In this document: piece after piece, positions 55,937 to 63,657 of the stretch
Layout: each line of letters starts with the position of its first letter
Position numbering within the stretch: the stretch's first letter is position 1
NCBI GenBank assembly: GCA_026122225.1
Contig: JANEZZ010000463.1
Location: 1,234,127 to 1,298,126 of the forward strand
Origin: Heloderma charlesbogerti
Lineage: Eukaryota > Chordata > Lepidosauria > Squamata > Helodermatidae
Direction of reading: 5' to 3'
Length of the DNA: 64,000 nucleotides
Position numbers and translations under genes: made by a program
The notes under the pieces: model-generated
Told to the model about the DNA's origin: nothing
The model's database searches: none
The model's input: the letters and a program-made list of their open reading frames with translations, nothing else

Positions 55937-58900
55937 CACACACAGTGCTTAAAAGGGGCTTTCATACAAGCTGGCTTATCGGGATGCAAAGGAGCTGTGC
56001 AGATTTGCCATGACAGTGATTTGGATTTACTAATTTCAGCAAGGGCTGCACAGATGAGGAACATTTTGTACTAAGCCAGGGTGGGGAACCCACGACTCTC
56101 CAGATGTTGTTGGACTACAACTCCCATCACCCCAACCATTGGCCATATTGGCTGGGGATGATGTAAATTGTAGTTCAGCACCGTCTGGAAGGCCGCAGGT
56201 TCCCCACTCCATGCTAACCCTTTTCTACACGTCACAGAATAACAGCTAGCAAACTGAGATGCACAGTGCACACACCTTTCGTAGTTCAATGGAAGAGGGT
56301 CTGCTTTCCAGGCAGAAGGTCCTGGGCACCTCCAGTTACAAGATCTCACACTGCAAAGTTTATAAAGTCCCCTGTGTGTAAGCTTGGAGAGCTCCTGGGC
56401 TAGAAGCACTCAGTGTAAGACAGCTTCACACATCTTTCCAAATGTGGCTTTCAGGGCTATCACAGTCCTTTATGGCCCTTTTCAAATAGAGAATGGCTAT
56501 AATGAGAAGAGGCAGAGCTGGGGAATGAGCAGAGAGCCGTATTGGAATTATCTGTACCCGTTTCCTTTTTCCCTGCCTGCAAAGATCCCAATTTCAAATG
56601 CCAGAAGGGCTAGCATCATCATGAGCCATATTTCTGAGTGGGCCAAAGAGAGGAAAGCAGCAGCGAGCTGTAATCAGTCATCTCTCCCCAGCCCTTATCC
56701 TTTTCCATACCTGTGTCGAAGGGAAGGCTGTGTTTGCTGAGAACTTCCAGCAAAGTTGGGAACAACAATGCCTGGGCACAACGATTTCAAGTTAGAGGTA
56801 TTTGAAAACAGCAAAAAGCAGTGGGCCTGCTGTTGTTACTCCTAGGAACACAGGAAGCTGTCCTATGCAAGGATACATTGTTTATCTAGCCCAGCTTTTC
56901 CCAACCAGGTTTACTCTGACTGGCAGTGGCTTTTCAGGGTTTCAGACAGAGGTCTTCGACACCATCTGCTACCTGATCCTGGTAACTGGCAATGCCAGGG
57001 GATTACTCCTGCATGCAAAGTGTGTGTTCTACCACTGAAGTATGGTCCCCCATCAAGAGAGAAGGGATGCCTGGGACTGATGGTGCTTAGTTCCAGCATG
57101 CAGCTGCACAATCAGTTACGGATGGCCCATGCAATCATTTCTGGTTGGGAAAGCCCCATGTGAATGTAATTGTTCAACTCAGTGGAGTTTTGCCTGCTTG
57201 GAGCATAAACTATCCGCTGGGTTTCCTAGCTTAGCCCATTCCCACTGCATATTTCCTCCAACAAAGGACTTGAACTGGAAAAGTACAGAAAAGTATGCCT
57301 GAACAGAGACATACCTAAAGAAACTGGACCAGGGGCACCTAACAAGCAAGGTCCACGTTTCTTAGAAACTAATCCAGAGATGTCAGGAGACCCAAGAAGA
57401 GAAATGAAAGTTAATTTAGACCATGGAAATGTTAATGGAATCTCACCTTCCCCTTGCCAGGGTCCTGTAGCTTGAAACACCATAACTTTTGTTAATGCTG
57501 ACAAATTCCTCATTGACAAGAGTGATGTTGACATCCAGGTCCAAAGTATTAATGAATCTGTAAGGACACTTGATTTCATCATGACAGAAAATGAATAAAG
57601 TAAAATAAAACATCAGATATTTTACTGGAGGCATGCAATCTATTTAAAGAGGGCTTCATCTGTCTCTTAATTTTCATGGTAAGTTCACTGGCCCCAAATT
57701 CTACCAATTAATCAGAGTTTCCCATATCCTTATATATTTAACCCCTCAAGACAATGCAGTGATGCCCCCTCACTTTCTAGGAGAAAGAAAATGATTGTTG
57801 CAGGCAATCCCATCTAAGAAACTCAGTGGAATGTGATGGCTGAGAAAAAATGTTTGATCTTGTGGGAAGATGGTGGGCTAACCATGACTCTCCTTCATGA
57901 CTCTATTTCACAGATAACTCTTTCCTAACCACTATAACCTGGTTCACATGTAATGATAACCCAGAGTACAGGTTAAGTATGGGTTGTCATTGAATCGTGG
58001 GTTGTTGTTACATGCGAACCCTGCACTATGGTTTAACTATGGGTTCTTAACCACAAACAACCCAGAGTTCACAATCCAACAAAAAACCATGGTTGTCTTC
58101 CTGGGTTGTTTGTGGTTAACAACCCATAGTTAAACCATAGTGCAGGGTTCACATGTAACAACAAACCACAATTCAACAACAACCTATGATTCAACAGCGA
58201 CTCATACTCTGGGTTGTTGTTAAGTGTGAACCAGGTATATGTTAGGTAAGCCCTAGCTTTTTCAGAAGGCACTGATACTTTCATGGCCCCCAAATGTAGG
58301 ACTGTACAGGCACAGCAGATGTCGGGGTTGCCTCTGAGCATATAGAGTGTCAGAGTAGCTCAAATTCTGAGGAAGAGCTGCAACATGTTGGGGAGGAACT
58401 TTCCCAGGCTTCACAGGCACAGCTGCACAGAGCCCCCCCCCCTTCACACATCCCTGTGAGTGATAGCGAACAGGGGGAGGCAAGGGAAGAACAACCTGAA
58501 CTTTTAGACACAAGACACAGACGCAGGCACAAGCGGGAAGTCACAGGGGCTGAACTTCGGCGCTCTGCCCGATTGGCTCGGTGTCAACAGCTGTGCCTAG
58601 AAGTGTCACGGGAGAGGGGGAGATCTTCTCCTCCCACTCCTTAAGTTCAGAGAGCTTGCCGCTTTTTTCCCAAACAGGGATCAACATTTGTAGTTTCCCT
58701 TTGAACTTCCTGATGGCTGTTTCTTTTGTAGTCTGTGAGTCTCTAGCAATTTGCATTGTATGCCTCATTAGGGTGAATGGAATTAAAGCCTTGGAAATGC
58801 AGCCTCTGGTCTGAGTGTTGATTTGGCTCTTGGAGTTCTCAGCCGGGCAAAAAGGGAATCCTGACAGCAGAGGACTCTGATGAGAATAAGGTTTAGGCTG

Positions 58901-61023
58901 CTTCCTCAGGGGAAATTCCAATTGCTAGCTTCTGGCCAGCCTATGTGCATCTACTGCTATTTAAAGGATTCAACTTTTTGACCTGTATTAAGATTCTAAA
59001 TGCTCTAGCGTAGCTCTGGGCCAATTTGCATGATTACTGAGCCCAAAGCAGCTACCTGAAAATCCTGTTTGCACTAGTCCCTACTATAAGTTCCCAGTTT
59101 TGGTCTGGTTTTGCCAACTAAAAGCACACTCCTATGCATGTTTAGACAAAAAAAAGTCCTACAACTCCCCAAACGAGGATTGCACCCCAAAGGATCATAT
59201 ATAGTGAAGCTGGGAAGAATCTCTTTCTGAGGAGACCTCAGATCAGATGTTTGTCAGCATATCTCATAATGGGCTAGGAGGATCACTTATCTAACATACT
59301 ATAATGGAATTCCTTATGTTATTTGATCTGGAATCCAGATTACCAAATTACAGATTACAGATCTAGATTTGCCATTAATTTTAGGAGCCTTTCCCAGCCT
59401 GGTCCCCTCCAGATGTTTTGGACTTGAATTCCCATCAGCCCTAGTCAGCATGACCAGTGCTCAGGAATGCTGGGAGTTGTAGTCCATCTGGAGGGGACCA
59501 GGTTGGGAAAGGCTGCTTTATGGTGTTCCAGGCCCTAAGTAAATTCAATACACCTGCTCAATCCAGTGCAAAATTGTAAGTTCCCTCATACATCTTTCCC
59601 TTCTTCCCTGCAGCTAAGGTCTATCTGTAGACATTTCCCAACCACTAGCATTGCCATCATTTTAATGAGATGTTATTGTTTTATCACTGTTTTATCATTT
59701 TATTTACTGTTTTTATGGTATTTTATCATTTTTATTTCTGGTATGTGTGTTTTTTAATGAAAAGCAGTATAGAAATTATCTGAAATCAATAACTAATTAT
59801 TGTTTGTTAATATTGATGGATGAAGGAAGCAATGGGCTAAGAGATGAGGACCAGAAGGAGCAGGGCCCAAACATTGCTTCCTTTGACAATATTAAAATAA
59901 TATTAACCAATATTAAAACTGGCTCCACAGTTGCACCCAAAATTCACAGATGCTGAAACTGGGGAGGCCATGTCATCCTCCAAGGAAGGACTGAAATTCT
60001 TCAGCAGTTCAGGAGGAGCTTTTTCGTTCTAATCAAATTTGTCAAAATTATTTTCTGAGAAATTTTGGCTCAGACCTCATTTTTTCCCTAGGTATTAGAC
60101 GGCTTTGGAGGAAGCATTTCTAAAGCCACCCAGGTCTAGGTGGTAGATTCATACTCTACATTACTGCTCATACAAGAGTGAACCAGAATACCTGACCATT
60201 GTCACTTTCTCTCAGAGCTGCTTCACTGTTTACTTGGTGATCACATTTGCCACAGCTACAACAGATCAGCATCTCCCCATAGGAAACATGGAAAACCTGA
60301 TGTGTATTCCTAAACTAAAGGATATAGCTCTGAATGGCAGCCTATGCCCACCCTTGCACGTTTAGAAATACATGTATTCTGTCCTTCACCCTTCACATAT
60401 TTGCTACAGAGACCACTAGTGCCGCTGGCTGGCTGGCTAGGAATGCCAGTGCAGACTGCAGCCATGCCTGCAATGGGAACCTTTAGCCAGTCGGCAGCTG
60501 CACACCTACACCGTGCTACATCCAGCCAGTGCCTGCCTCACTCCTGCCTTGCATTTCCTGCCAATAAGGGCTTGGAAGAGCCCCTCCTGTTTGGGCATTG
60601 CCTCAACAACAATAACTTCCTCCTCCTCCTTCCTATCTTTTCACTACCTCACTGGCTGTCAATGGGTCTAGACATGGGGAACATAATTTCCGTAGAAGAA
60701 CGTAACTTAAGAACATAAGAAGAGCTGTGCTGGATCAGACCAAAAGCCTATCTTGTCTAGCATTCTGCTGGTAGAGTAGCTTATTGGATGCCCATGGGAA
60801 GTCCACAAGCAGGACATGAGTGCAACCACACCCTTCTGCTAATGCGAACTGTACAGCCCTCACTCAAAACGTACTGATGAGGTCCAAGCTCTGGCTAAGC
60901 AGCCTGGATTAATGGTTTCAGTCAAACCATAGAATTATAACTGCAAAGAAACAGATCACCCAAAGCCAGTTCACACCTCACAGCTGTCATTCCTTCTGAT
61001 GGTTTTTTATCCATGTCTTTTAT
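38573..61023 (-). CDS. SLC15A2: SLC15A2-like proton-coupled peptide transporter, last six coding exons
   Basis: The product is an inner-directed, proton-driven importer of di- and tripeptides in the plasma membrane (MFS fold, POT/PTR2 family). Exons are 61023-60977, 57557-57447, 55437-55341, 45863-45717, 43988-43884 and 38752-38573. All have GT/AG introns, and the frame is continuous through two split AGA codons. The ~228 residues cover the end of the large extracellular loop, TM10 ([17 protein letters not shown]), TM11 ([20 protein letters not shown]), TM12 ([20 protein letters not shown]) and a tail ending KKTEL. The loop signature [22 protein letters not shown], the GLLDFGASY block and the K-K-T-x-L terminus favour PEPT2 over PEPT1 (SLC15A1). 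Earlier exons are outside the window. A TM10 Glu-to-Ala change (45734-45732) is striking. No stop or broken splice site is seen, so it is probably functional. Confidence 0.9.
39277..39385 (-). repeat. Copy of the unclassified repeat at 21575-21725
   Basis: In reverse it shares GAGGACAGTCCTCTCTTTGA, a GGACAGTC-type second block and GCAGTTTAAAGATAAAGAAC with 21575-21725. It sits in the last intron of SLC15A2. The family is unknown. Confidence 0.5.
39560..39668. repeat. Internal fragment of the 43374-43801 element family
   Basis: TTGCACAAATTTTCCCCACG, ATTTGCACATTTTGAGAAAG and CAAGTACACATTTTGTGAAA are shared with 43560-43690. Neither end of the element is present here. Confidence 0.65.
39734..40191. 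mobile_element. 458-bp GC-rich MITE with GGGAGCAATCCTAT ends
   Basis: The left end GGGAGCAATCCTATCCAGAT and right end CCATAGGATTGCTCCC are inverted. The interior is GC- and CpG-rich against an AT-rich intron. It contains the perfect 13-bp inverted pair CTGTACGACACAT (39919-39931) and ATGTGTCGTACAG (39958-39970). The overlapping open frames (up to 156 codons on minus) have no recognised domain. It lies in the last SLC15A2 intron. Confidence 0.6.
40192..41420. other. Intron sequence, no exon; possible conserved block 40680-41060
   Basis: This lies within the last SLC15A2 intron. 40680-41060 is AT-rich and repeat-free, with TTAATTAGTTAATTG-type homeodomain-like motifs. No splice-bounded open frame is seen. 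Confidence 0.3.
41421..41659 (-). mobile_element. tRNA-derived SINE with L2-like tail
   Basis: Minus strand: GAGAGCCAACATGATGTAAT (head), GGGAGACCCGGGTTTTAGTC (B box), TCAGCCTAACCTACCTCACA and GGATATAAATCTAACAATAA (tail). It is near full length, in the last SLC15A2 intron and in the same sense as the gene. Confidence 0.8.
42005..42105 (+). mobile_element. Head fragment of the L2-tailed SINE
   Basis: CATGTGGCGTAGCAGGGTGA and GGTCTGGGTTCAGATCC correspond to the A and B box region of 16800-17036. The tail half is missing. Confidence 0.5.
42453..42588. mobile_element. Palindromic hAT-like MITE with perfect 8-bp duplication
   Basis: It starts CAGCCTTCCCCAACGTGG and ends GATTGGAGAAGGCTG. It is flanked by ATTTAGCC at 42445-42452 and 42589-42596. 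The inner pair is CTTCAACTCCCAGCATTCTT and GATGGGAGTTAAAGTC. Confidence 0.8.
42790..42911. mobile_element. Small hAT-like MITE with TAGGGATG ends
   Basis: It starts TAGGGATGGACAGATC and ends TTCCAGCATCCTTA. The flanks GTCAGGAG and GGCAGGGG match at six of eight bases. It is 122 bp and probably internally deleted. Confidence 0.5.
43195..43340. mobile_element. Palindromic hAT-like MITE
   Basis: TAACCTTCCCCAACCAGGGG at the left pairs with CACCTGATTGGGGGAGGCTG at the right. Inside is ACTACAACTCCCATAATCC with its partner GAGAGTTGTAGT. The flanks CTCTCTCT and CTCTACAA match in part. Confidence 0.7.
43374..43801. mobile_element. hAT-like MITE (428 bp) with perfect 8-bp duplication
   Basis: It starts AAGGGATGGGTGAAC, ends ATTCATCCCTA, and is flanked by ACTGAAAG at 43366-43373 and 43802-43809. 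The interior is AT-rich with repeated TTGCACA/TTTTGAGAAAG blocks. The 3' border is only 74 bp from the SLC15A2 exon donor at 43883. Confidence 0.8.
43884..43988 (-). CDS. SLC15A2: SLC15A2 internal exon (TM11)
   Basis: A TTGTTTCAG acceptor is followed by GCT CCT GTC AGC (APVS) and the exon ends ATG GAA CAG before donor GTATGAG, giving 35 codons in phase 0. [17 protein letters not shown] is one of the most conserved PEPT blocks, with the helix continuing [12 protein letters not shown]. The short turn QAAPMEQ then leads into WAEF of the last exon. No damage is seen. Confidence 0.95.
44278..44304. repeat. (GT)n microsatellite
   Basis: About 13 GT units, directly visible. Confidence 0.95.
44741..44846. 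repeat. Tandem repeat of 16-bp units with duplicated 13-bp spacer
   Basis: Unit A, AACATAAGCAAGG (44741-44753, 44818-44830), and unit B, AACACTGTCTTCACTT (four copies at 44754-44817, one at 44831-44846), are arranged A-B-B-B-B-A-B. All B copies are identical, so the array is recent. It is intronic in SLC15A2. Confidence 0.9.
45030..45115. repeat. Fragment of hairpin element family (compare 61484-61860)
   Basis: TCACAACCCACCGTGTCTTA, GTTGTGGTGGGCTGTGG and GATTGTGCGAACCAGG resemble the right half of 61484-61860 and the ends at 57947-58237. It is degraded. Confidence 0.4.
45201..45527. mobile_element. 327-bp hairpin MITE with arms of about 150 bp
   Basis: The outer ends CTAAGCCCTATTCAGGCATT and AATGCTTGAATAGGGCTTTAG are inverted. 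Inner blocks GTCTGAAGAGGAGAG and CTCTCCTCTTCAGAC, and GGCTCTCCATGTGAG and CTCATGTGGAGAGCC, also pair, so almost the whole element folds on itself around ATTTTTC. It lies 190 bp downstream of the SLC15A2 exon that ends at 45717. No transposase frame is seen. Confidence 0.75.
45717..45863 (-). CDS. SLC15A2: SLC15A2 internal exon (end of extracellular loop and TM10)
   Basis: A TTTTCCCCCTAACTTAG acceptor precedes ACT TCT ACA AAG (TSTK). The exon has 49 codons and ends TCC CAG before donor GTATTATAC. The start ACTTCT rather than a later AG at 45843 is chosen because [18 protein letters not shown] aligns with the PEPT2 loop end. TM10 is [20 protein letters not shown], followed by AFSYSQ. In PEPT1 and PEPT2 that block is EFSYSQ, and the Glu is the substrate-contacting TM10 residue. 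Here the codon is GCC, alanine (45734-45732). Confidence 0.94.
46738..46845. mobile_element. Palindromic hAT-like MITE, right-truncated
   Basis: It starts CAGGGGTGAGGAACCTGTGA, with CCTCCAGATGTAGCTGGACT and the inner CCCATTATCCCTGCCCATTG. The right arm ends at GAGCCCAACA. Confidence 0.6.
47020..47474 (+). mobile_element. CR1-type LINE 3' fragment
   Basis: Translation from 47041 gives [20 protein letters not shown], then [14 protein letters not shown], the C-terminal CR1-like ORF2 block, with a frame break before [11 protein letters not shown] at ~47265. The UTR block GTTGGCCACTGGGGGGAACA, then GGTGCTGGACC, and the end at GGCCCATTTTCAGTTCTTA follow. It is of a different subfamily from the 48-53.6 kb copy. 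Confidence 0.75.
48072..49095 (+). pseudogene. CR1 ORF1: zinc-finger-like N-terminus, coiled coil and SGNH/GDSL esterase, frameshifted
   Basis: The N-terminal [20 protein letters not shown], then NKC, has paired cysteines as in CR1 ORF1 PHD-like fingers. It is followed by a Leu/Gln/Glu-rich coiled coil (residues ~40-95). After a frame change near 48400, [14 protein letters not shown] gives the GDS serine block and [13 protein letters not shown] the GTND block. After another change near 48870, [19 protein letters not shown] gives the D..H block. ORF1 ends at TGA 49093-49095. This esterase is an established feature of CR1 ORF1p. At least two frameshifts inactivate it. Confidence 0.85.
49626..51100 (+). 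pseudogene. BovB reverse transcriptase, C-terminal half, one premature stop
   Basis: The frame is open from the 5' truncation for about 387 codons: [60 protein letters not shown] and [20 protein letters not shown] (catalytic block). A TGA at 50787-50789 replaces the CGA present in the 11.7-kb copy, a CpG transition. The same frame then continues through [20 protein letters not shown] to the natural end near 51100. It lacks the endonuclease through 5' truncation. Confidence 0.9.
49626..51121 (+). mobile_element. BovB (RTE) LINE nested in CR1, 13-bp target duplication
   Basis: The identical 13-mer AATGTTTCAAGGA at 49613-49625 and 51122-51134 bounds a 1,496-bp 5'-truncated BovB. It begins in the RT ([17 protein letters not shown]) and ends with GGACATGACTGAACGACTGA then ACAACAAC. 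It is younger than the CR1 it splits. Confidence 0.93.
53563..55340. other. Intron sequence; two degraded MITEs, no exon
   Basis: This is the remainder of the SLC15A2 intron. 54283-54362 and 54940-55020 are degraded copies of the GCAATCCTATACAC-type palindrome (AGCCCCATTGAGTTCAGTGG at 54971). 55120-55290 is AT-rich, repeat-free and TAAT-rich. The overlapping small frames at 54511-54853 have no domain. Confidence 0.4.
55341..55437 (-). CDS. SLC15A2: SLC15A2 internal exon (extracellular loop)
   Basis: A CCTCTTCCTGTCAAG acceptor precedes A-TAC-AAC-AAT. The first base completes an AGA codon from the previous exon, then 32 codons run to ATA ACA AAC before a strong donor [27 protein letters not shown], then [12 protein letters not shown], aligns with the PEPT2 loop, with the conserved Cys and GLLDFGA block. 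No damage is seen. Confidence 0.93.
55882..55944. repeat. (CT)n(CA)n compound microsatellite
   Basis: About six CT units and then about 24 CA units with one CG interruption. Intronic. Confidence 0.95.
56077..56213. mobile_element. Palindromic hAT-like MITE with CAGGGTGGGG end
   Basis: It starts CAGGGTGGGGAACCCACGAC and ends GCAGGTTCCCCACTCCATG. The inner pair is ACTACAACTCCCATCACCCC (56114) and GATGATGTAAATTGTAGT. The flanking TACTAAGC and CTAACCCT are only loosely similar. Confidence 0.75.
56278..56425 (+). mobile_element. tRNA-derived SINE (second family), diverged
   Basis: TTCGTAGTTCAATGGAAGAG, then GGTCTGCTTTCCAGGCAGAAG, is the tRNA-like head. The body is rearranged and ends near AGTGTAAGACAGCTTCACAC. 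Confidence 0.6.
56842..57050 (-). mobile_element. tRNA-derived SINE (second family)
   Basis: The plus strand shows the inverted body (TAGGAACACAGGAAGCTGTC, GACTGGCAGTGGCTTTTCAG) and inverted head (TGCATGCAAAGTGTGTGTTC, TACCACTGAAGTATGGTCCC). Confidence 0.75.
57447..57557 (-). CDS. SLC15A2: SLC15A2 internal exon (extracellular loop)
   Basis: A GTGTCCTTACAG acceptor precedes A-TTC-ATT-AAT. The first base completes an AGA codon begun in the upstream exon (MTAVR|F). It runs 36 codons and ends GGA AG before donor [27 protein letters not shown], then [16 protein letters not shown], matches the PEPT2 loop. N-x-S/T sequons NIT and NKS are candidate glycosylation sites. Confidence 0.93.
57947..58237. 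mobile_element. Hairpin MITE of about 290 bp, near-perfect palindrome
   Basis: The ends ACCTGGTTCACATGTAATGA and TTAAGTGTGAACCAGGT are inverted. The inner pairs are CACTATGGTTTAACTATGGG against CCCATAGTTAAACCATAGTG, and AACCACAAACAACCCAG against CTGGGTTGTTTGTGGTT, around the centre near 58080. It lies in a SLC15A2 intron. The superfamily cannot be read, since the flanks show only a short ATA on each side. Confidence 0.75.
58290..58850 (+). repeat. Possible LTR-retroelement remnant
   Basis: A plus frame from 58456 reads [20 protein letters not shown], then RLARC, resembling the basic C-terminus of some gypsy-type polyproteins. A possible AATTAAAGCC signal lies at about 58780. No TG...CA-bounded LTR pair is found, so this is tentative. 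Confidence 0.25.
59385..59515. mobile_element. Palindromic hAT-like MITE
   Basis: GAGCCTTTCCCAGCCTGGTC at the left pairs with GACCAGGTTGGGAAAGGCTG at the right. The inner pair is CTTGAATTCCCATCAGCCC and GCTGGGAGTTGTAGTCC. The symmetrical outer arms of about 30 bp are nearly perfect. Confidence 0.75.
59524..60705. other. Intron sequence, no exon recognised
   Basis: It lies between the exons at 57557 and 60977. AT-rich at 59640-59960. The plus frame at 60344-60718 has no domain, no plausible splice context, and is antisense to SLC15A2. Confidence 0.35.
60706..60845 (-). mobile_element. CR1-type LINE 3' UTR fragment
   Basis: AGAACATAAGAAGAGCTGTG, GGATCAGACCAAAAGCCTAT and GGACATGAGTGCAACCACAC are the inverted CR1 3' UTR seen at 3549. 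No coding part is present. Confidence 0.7.
60977..61023 (-). CDS. SLC15A2: SLC15A2 internal exon (extracellular loop, 47 bp)
   Basis: A TTTCCCTTTGGTTTTAG acceptor precedes ATA AAA GAC ATG. Fifteen codons and AG follow before donor [24 protein letters not shown] joins to FINTL in the next exon through the split AGA, matching the PEPT2 loop segment that ends MTTVRF in human. It is short, so the call rests on splice borders, phase and this alignment. Confidence 0.85.
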
Positions 61024-61483
61024 CTAAAACCAAAGGGAAACAAAATCATTGTACAATTTCTGCATACATGAAGGCTTTCTAAGAAGCAAAGAGTCTGCAG
61101 ATGAAAACATGGGTTCTGAATGTCACTCTATTGAATGGAGGGAGATGCTCGCCATGTGCTTTTCCGAGATGGCTTGAGTTCTGCTAGAAAAGTATCTATC
61201 AAATCTATAACCTACCAGGCTCTTGTTGATGCAACAAATGGGTGGGATAATTTTCTCATCTCCATAAAGACCCCTATTATATTAGCTGCAATAGGACATA
61301 CGTGTTGCTCTACTCTGAACCAGACCTACTTTATGACAAAAGTAGGTGCTTCACCAATTACACTTTGTTTCCACAGATCATGGGCAGTAGGAAGAAGGAT
61401 GAGCAAAGAAGACAGACCTACATACTCAGGTGCTGGACCAGCACTGGCTTCAGAAAGGAGTTGGAGAGAGACATATATAGATC
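61024..61483. other. Upstream intron, no further exon found
   Basis: I looked on the minus strand for the next SLC15A2 loop exon and found none. The plus frame at 61135-61587 (150 codons) has no domain. Confidence 0.4.
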
Positions 61484-61860
61484 GGGTTCAGATGAGCCGT
61501 GGCATCCATGGGTGCCATTTTGAATATGCAAGCTCCCACTCAAGGGTTGTTGTGTTGTGTGAACCTCATGGGTTATGCAAGGGTTAAACAACAGTGAGGC
61601 TGCGGCACGTGCGGGGCACATGCGGCCGCCATTTTGAATATCATGTCATGTGAACTCAGCAAGTGTGGGTTATGCGAAGGTTAAAGAATAACCCTTGCAT
61701 AACTCATGCTGACCAGGTTTGCATGACACAGTAAGCCCTGAGTAGGGGTTGAATATTCACAATGGCGGCCATATGAGTCCCACATGTGCCACAGCTCACC
61801 GTGAGTTAAATAACCCATGGTGGGCTGTGGTGTTGTGCAAACAGCCACACAGTCCATACA
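61484..61860. mobile_element. Hairpin-type DNA element
   Basis: It starts CGGGTTCAGATGAGCCGTGG and ends GTTGTGCAAACAGCC. The inner pairs are GGGTTATGCAAGGGTTA-like blocks against TAACCCTTGCATAACTC, and GCCGCCATTTTGAATA (61624) against TATTCACAATGGCGGC (61752). It is related to 1389-1515 and 45030-45115. Borders are approximate. Confidence 0.55.
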
Positions 61861-61877
61861 ATGCCACATGTCTAGAG

Positions 61878-62317
61878 CAAGGGTGGGCAGATTTTGGGCT
61901 TGCAGGTCTTACTGCGTTATTTTACTAAAATTAATCAGAGCCAGGCACAAAATAATGAAGGGGAGTGGCAGTAGTGGAGTCAGTTGCCTCCTGCACCTCA
62001 CGAGTAATGCACTGTATTACAAATACAAATCTACATGTGAGTTACTATACATCAGTGATCCTAACACCAAACTCTCAAAGCAATCGGTAGAGCTGCAGAA
62101 ACAACAACCGGTTAATATATTTTACAGGTGAAGAACACTGAGGCTAAGAGGCAAGCAATGCACACAAAGCCAGCTGCTGCAGAGTTGTTGTTTTTTTTAA
62201 CTTTCAATTTGACTTGCTATTGTTAAACTATTGGGAGTCAGAAACCCTTACTGATCTACTGCAAATCACCCAGAGATCTGCCAGTAGATCCTAATCTACC
62301 CTTTTTGCCCATCACTG
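61878..62317. mobile_element. hAT-type MITE with perfect 8-bp duplication GTCTAGAG
   Basis: It starts CAAGGGTGGGCAGATTTTGG and ends TTTTTGCCCATCACTG, flanked by GTCTAGAG at 61870-61877 and 62318-62325. The CTAG centre of the target is the usual hAT preference. The 440-bp interior is AT-rich without a transposase frame. Confidence 0.85.
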
Positions 62318-62768
62318 GTCTAGAGGACCTCTAGAGGAGTACAAAGTGCCTTACTTTCACATATCGATTGCAAACAATAAATGAACATTTCATGGACTTT
62401 CTTTGACCTTGACTTGGTAAGGCAGACACTTTATCATCACAGCACAGCAGCTCATGTTGTTTCAGAAATGGGATGTGAAAAGAAAGAGAGGTGTTTGGCA
62501 GAGGCATTGCTGAAGGTTAAGGGGACAAGGATGCAGGAGGGAAATGGTGGAAAACTTCTCAGGGGGCTCGGGGACAAAAGGCACTGTCACTGCTTGTTGC
62601 AAAGAGCTGAGAAGAGGTGTGTAAGTCAGAATTTTGCCTATTAGTCCCAAACAATATAAACAACATGTGTTTAGCTGCAGATTTCTTGGGGGGTTGTAAT
62701 AACTCTCTCCATAATAATAAAGTGGGTGTGCTGCATGGGGATTGTAAGTGCACATAAACAGGGCTATA

Positions 62769-62769
<1 letters not shown>

Positions 62770-62828
<59 letters not shown>
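62770..62828. repeat. (GATA)n microsatellite
   Basis: About 15 tandem GATA/ATAG units, directly visible. Confidence 0.95.
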
Positions 62829-63602
62829 TCTTTTGGTAGGGTAGATCTTTACAGGTTTCCTTCTCTTAATTGTAATGCTTTTTAGACTATGGCTTCTTCT
62901 GAACAAGAAAATTGTTCCTTTCCCCCTCGCTACTTCTTTTCCTTCCATGTATATAAAATGCCTTGGAGTGCTATGGTCTCTCTCCCCGCCCACCTCTCCA
63001 TATACATATATAAATAAATAAAAACAGACAATGTTGTAAAACAAATAGTAGATAAACATGAGTAATAAGGAACAAATTGCTTGCAAGGAGTCAACACATT
63101 CCCTTGACAATTAATGCAAGCTGATTAGCATCCCACTAGTGGATCCAGCCAGCTATCAATGCTGACCGACACTGATACATTTTTCATTGGTGGCTGTGAT
63201 GCCATCAAATATATGGAGACGTTACTGAAACCATCCCCTTTCTGAATCCCATAAAAAAAGTATTGGAAAACAATAGGGCTGAAACAGAAAGCAAGTTGTT
63301 TAATTGACTTCTGTGATGTTCTACTAGTGAACGGGGGGAGGGGGGGTGGGCAGAGAAAGAGAGAATTATATAGCATCAACCAGGCATCTAGGTGTAGCCT
63401 ATCCAGGATCCTAAGAATGGAAACACTGAAGGCTGAATGTCTGCTTCATAAGAGCCTGGGAAAGGAACAGGAAGGGATAAAAGGATCAGGGCAGTCGCAG
63501 TGGCAGTGGCAGCCAGCCAGCTGAAGTCAACAGTCATGGACAGAGGAAAGAAACTCTAATGGAGAAGAATACCCTGAGCTTTAATTCTGGTAAACTTCTC
63601 TA
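62829..63602. other. No exon or repeat recognised
   Basis: AT-rich text. The minus frames at 63110-62559 and 63379-63125 are driven by the microsatellite and by chance. Confidence 0.35.
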
Positions 63603-63657
63603 GGGGTGCTTCCAGACTGAGGGCTCCTAGTGTTATCAGTCAAAAGGCTCTGTGTAG

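Noticed and set aside
38573..61023. Assignment to SLC15A1 (PEPT1)
   Set aside because: TM11 shares residues with PEPT1 ([10 protein letters not shown]), but the loop ([14 protein letters not shown]), the VAQ/WAEF junction and the KKTxL terminus fit PEPT2 better. A paralogue cannot be excluded.
61135..61587. 150-codon plus-strand frame as an exon
   Set aside because: No recognisable motif, antisense to SLC15A2, and its end overlaps the hairpin element at 61484.
63125..63379. Candidate further SLC15A2 exon on the minus strand
   Set aside because: A polypyrimidine tract and CAG precede it, but the translation (PIVFQYFFYGIQKGDG...) does not match the transporter loop.
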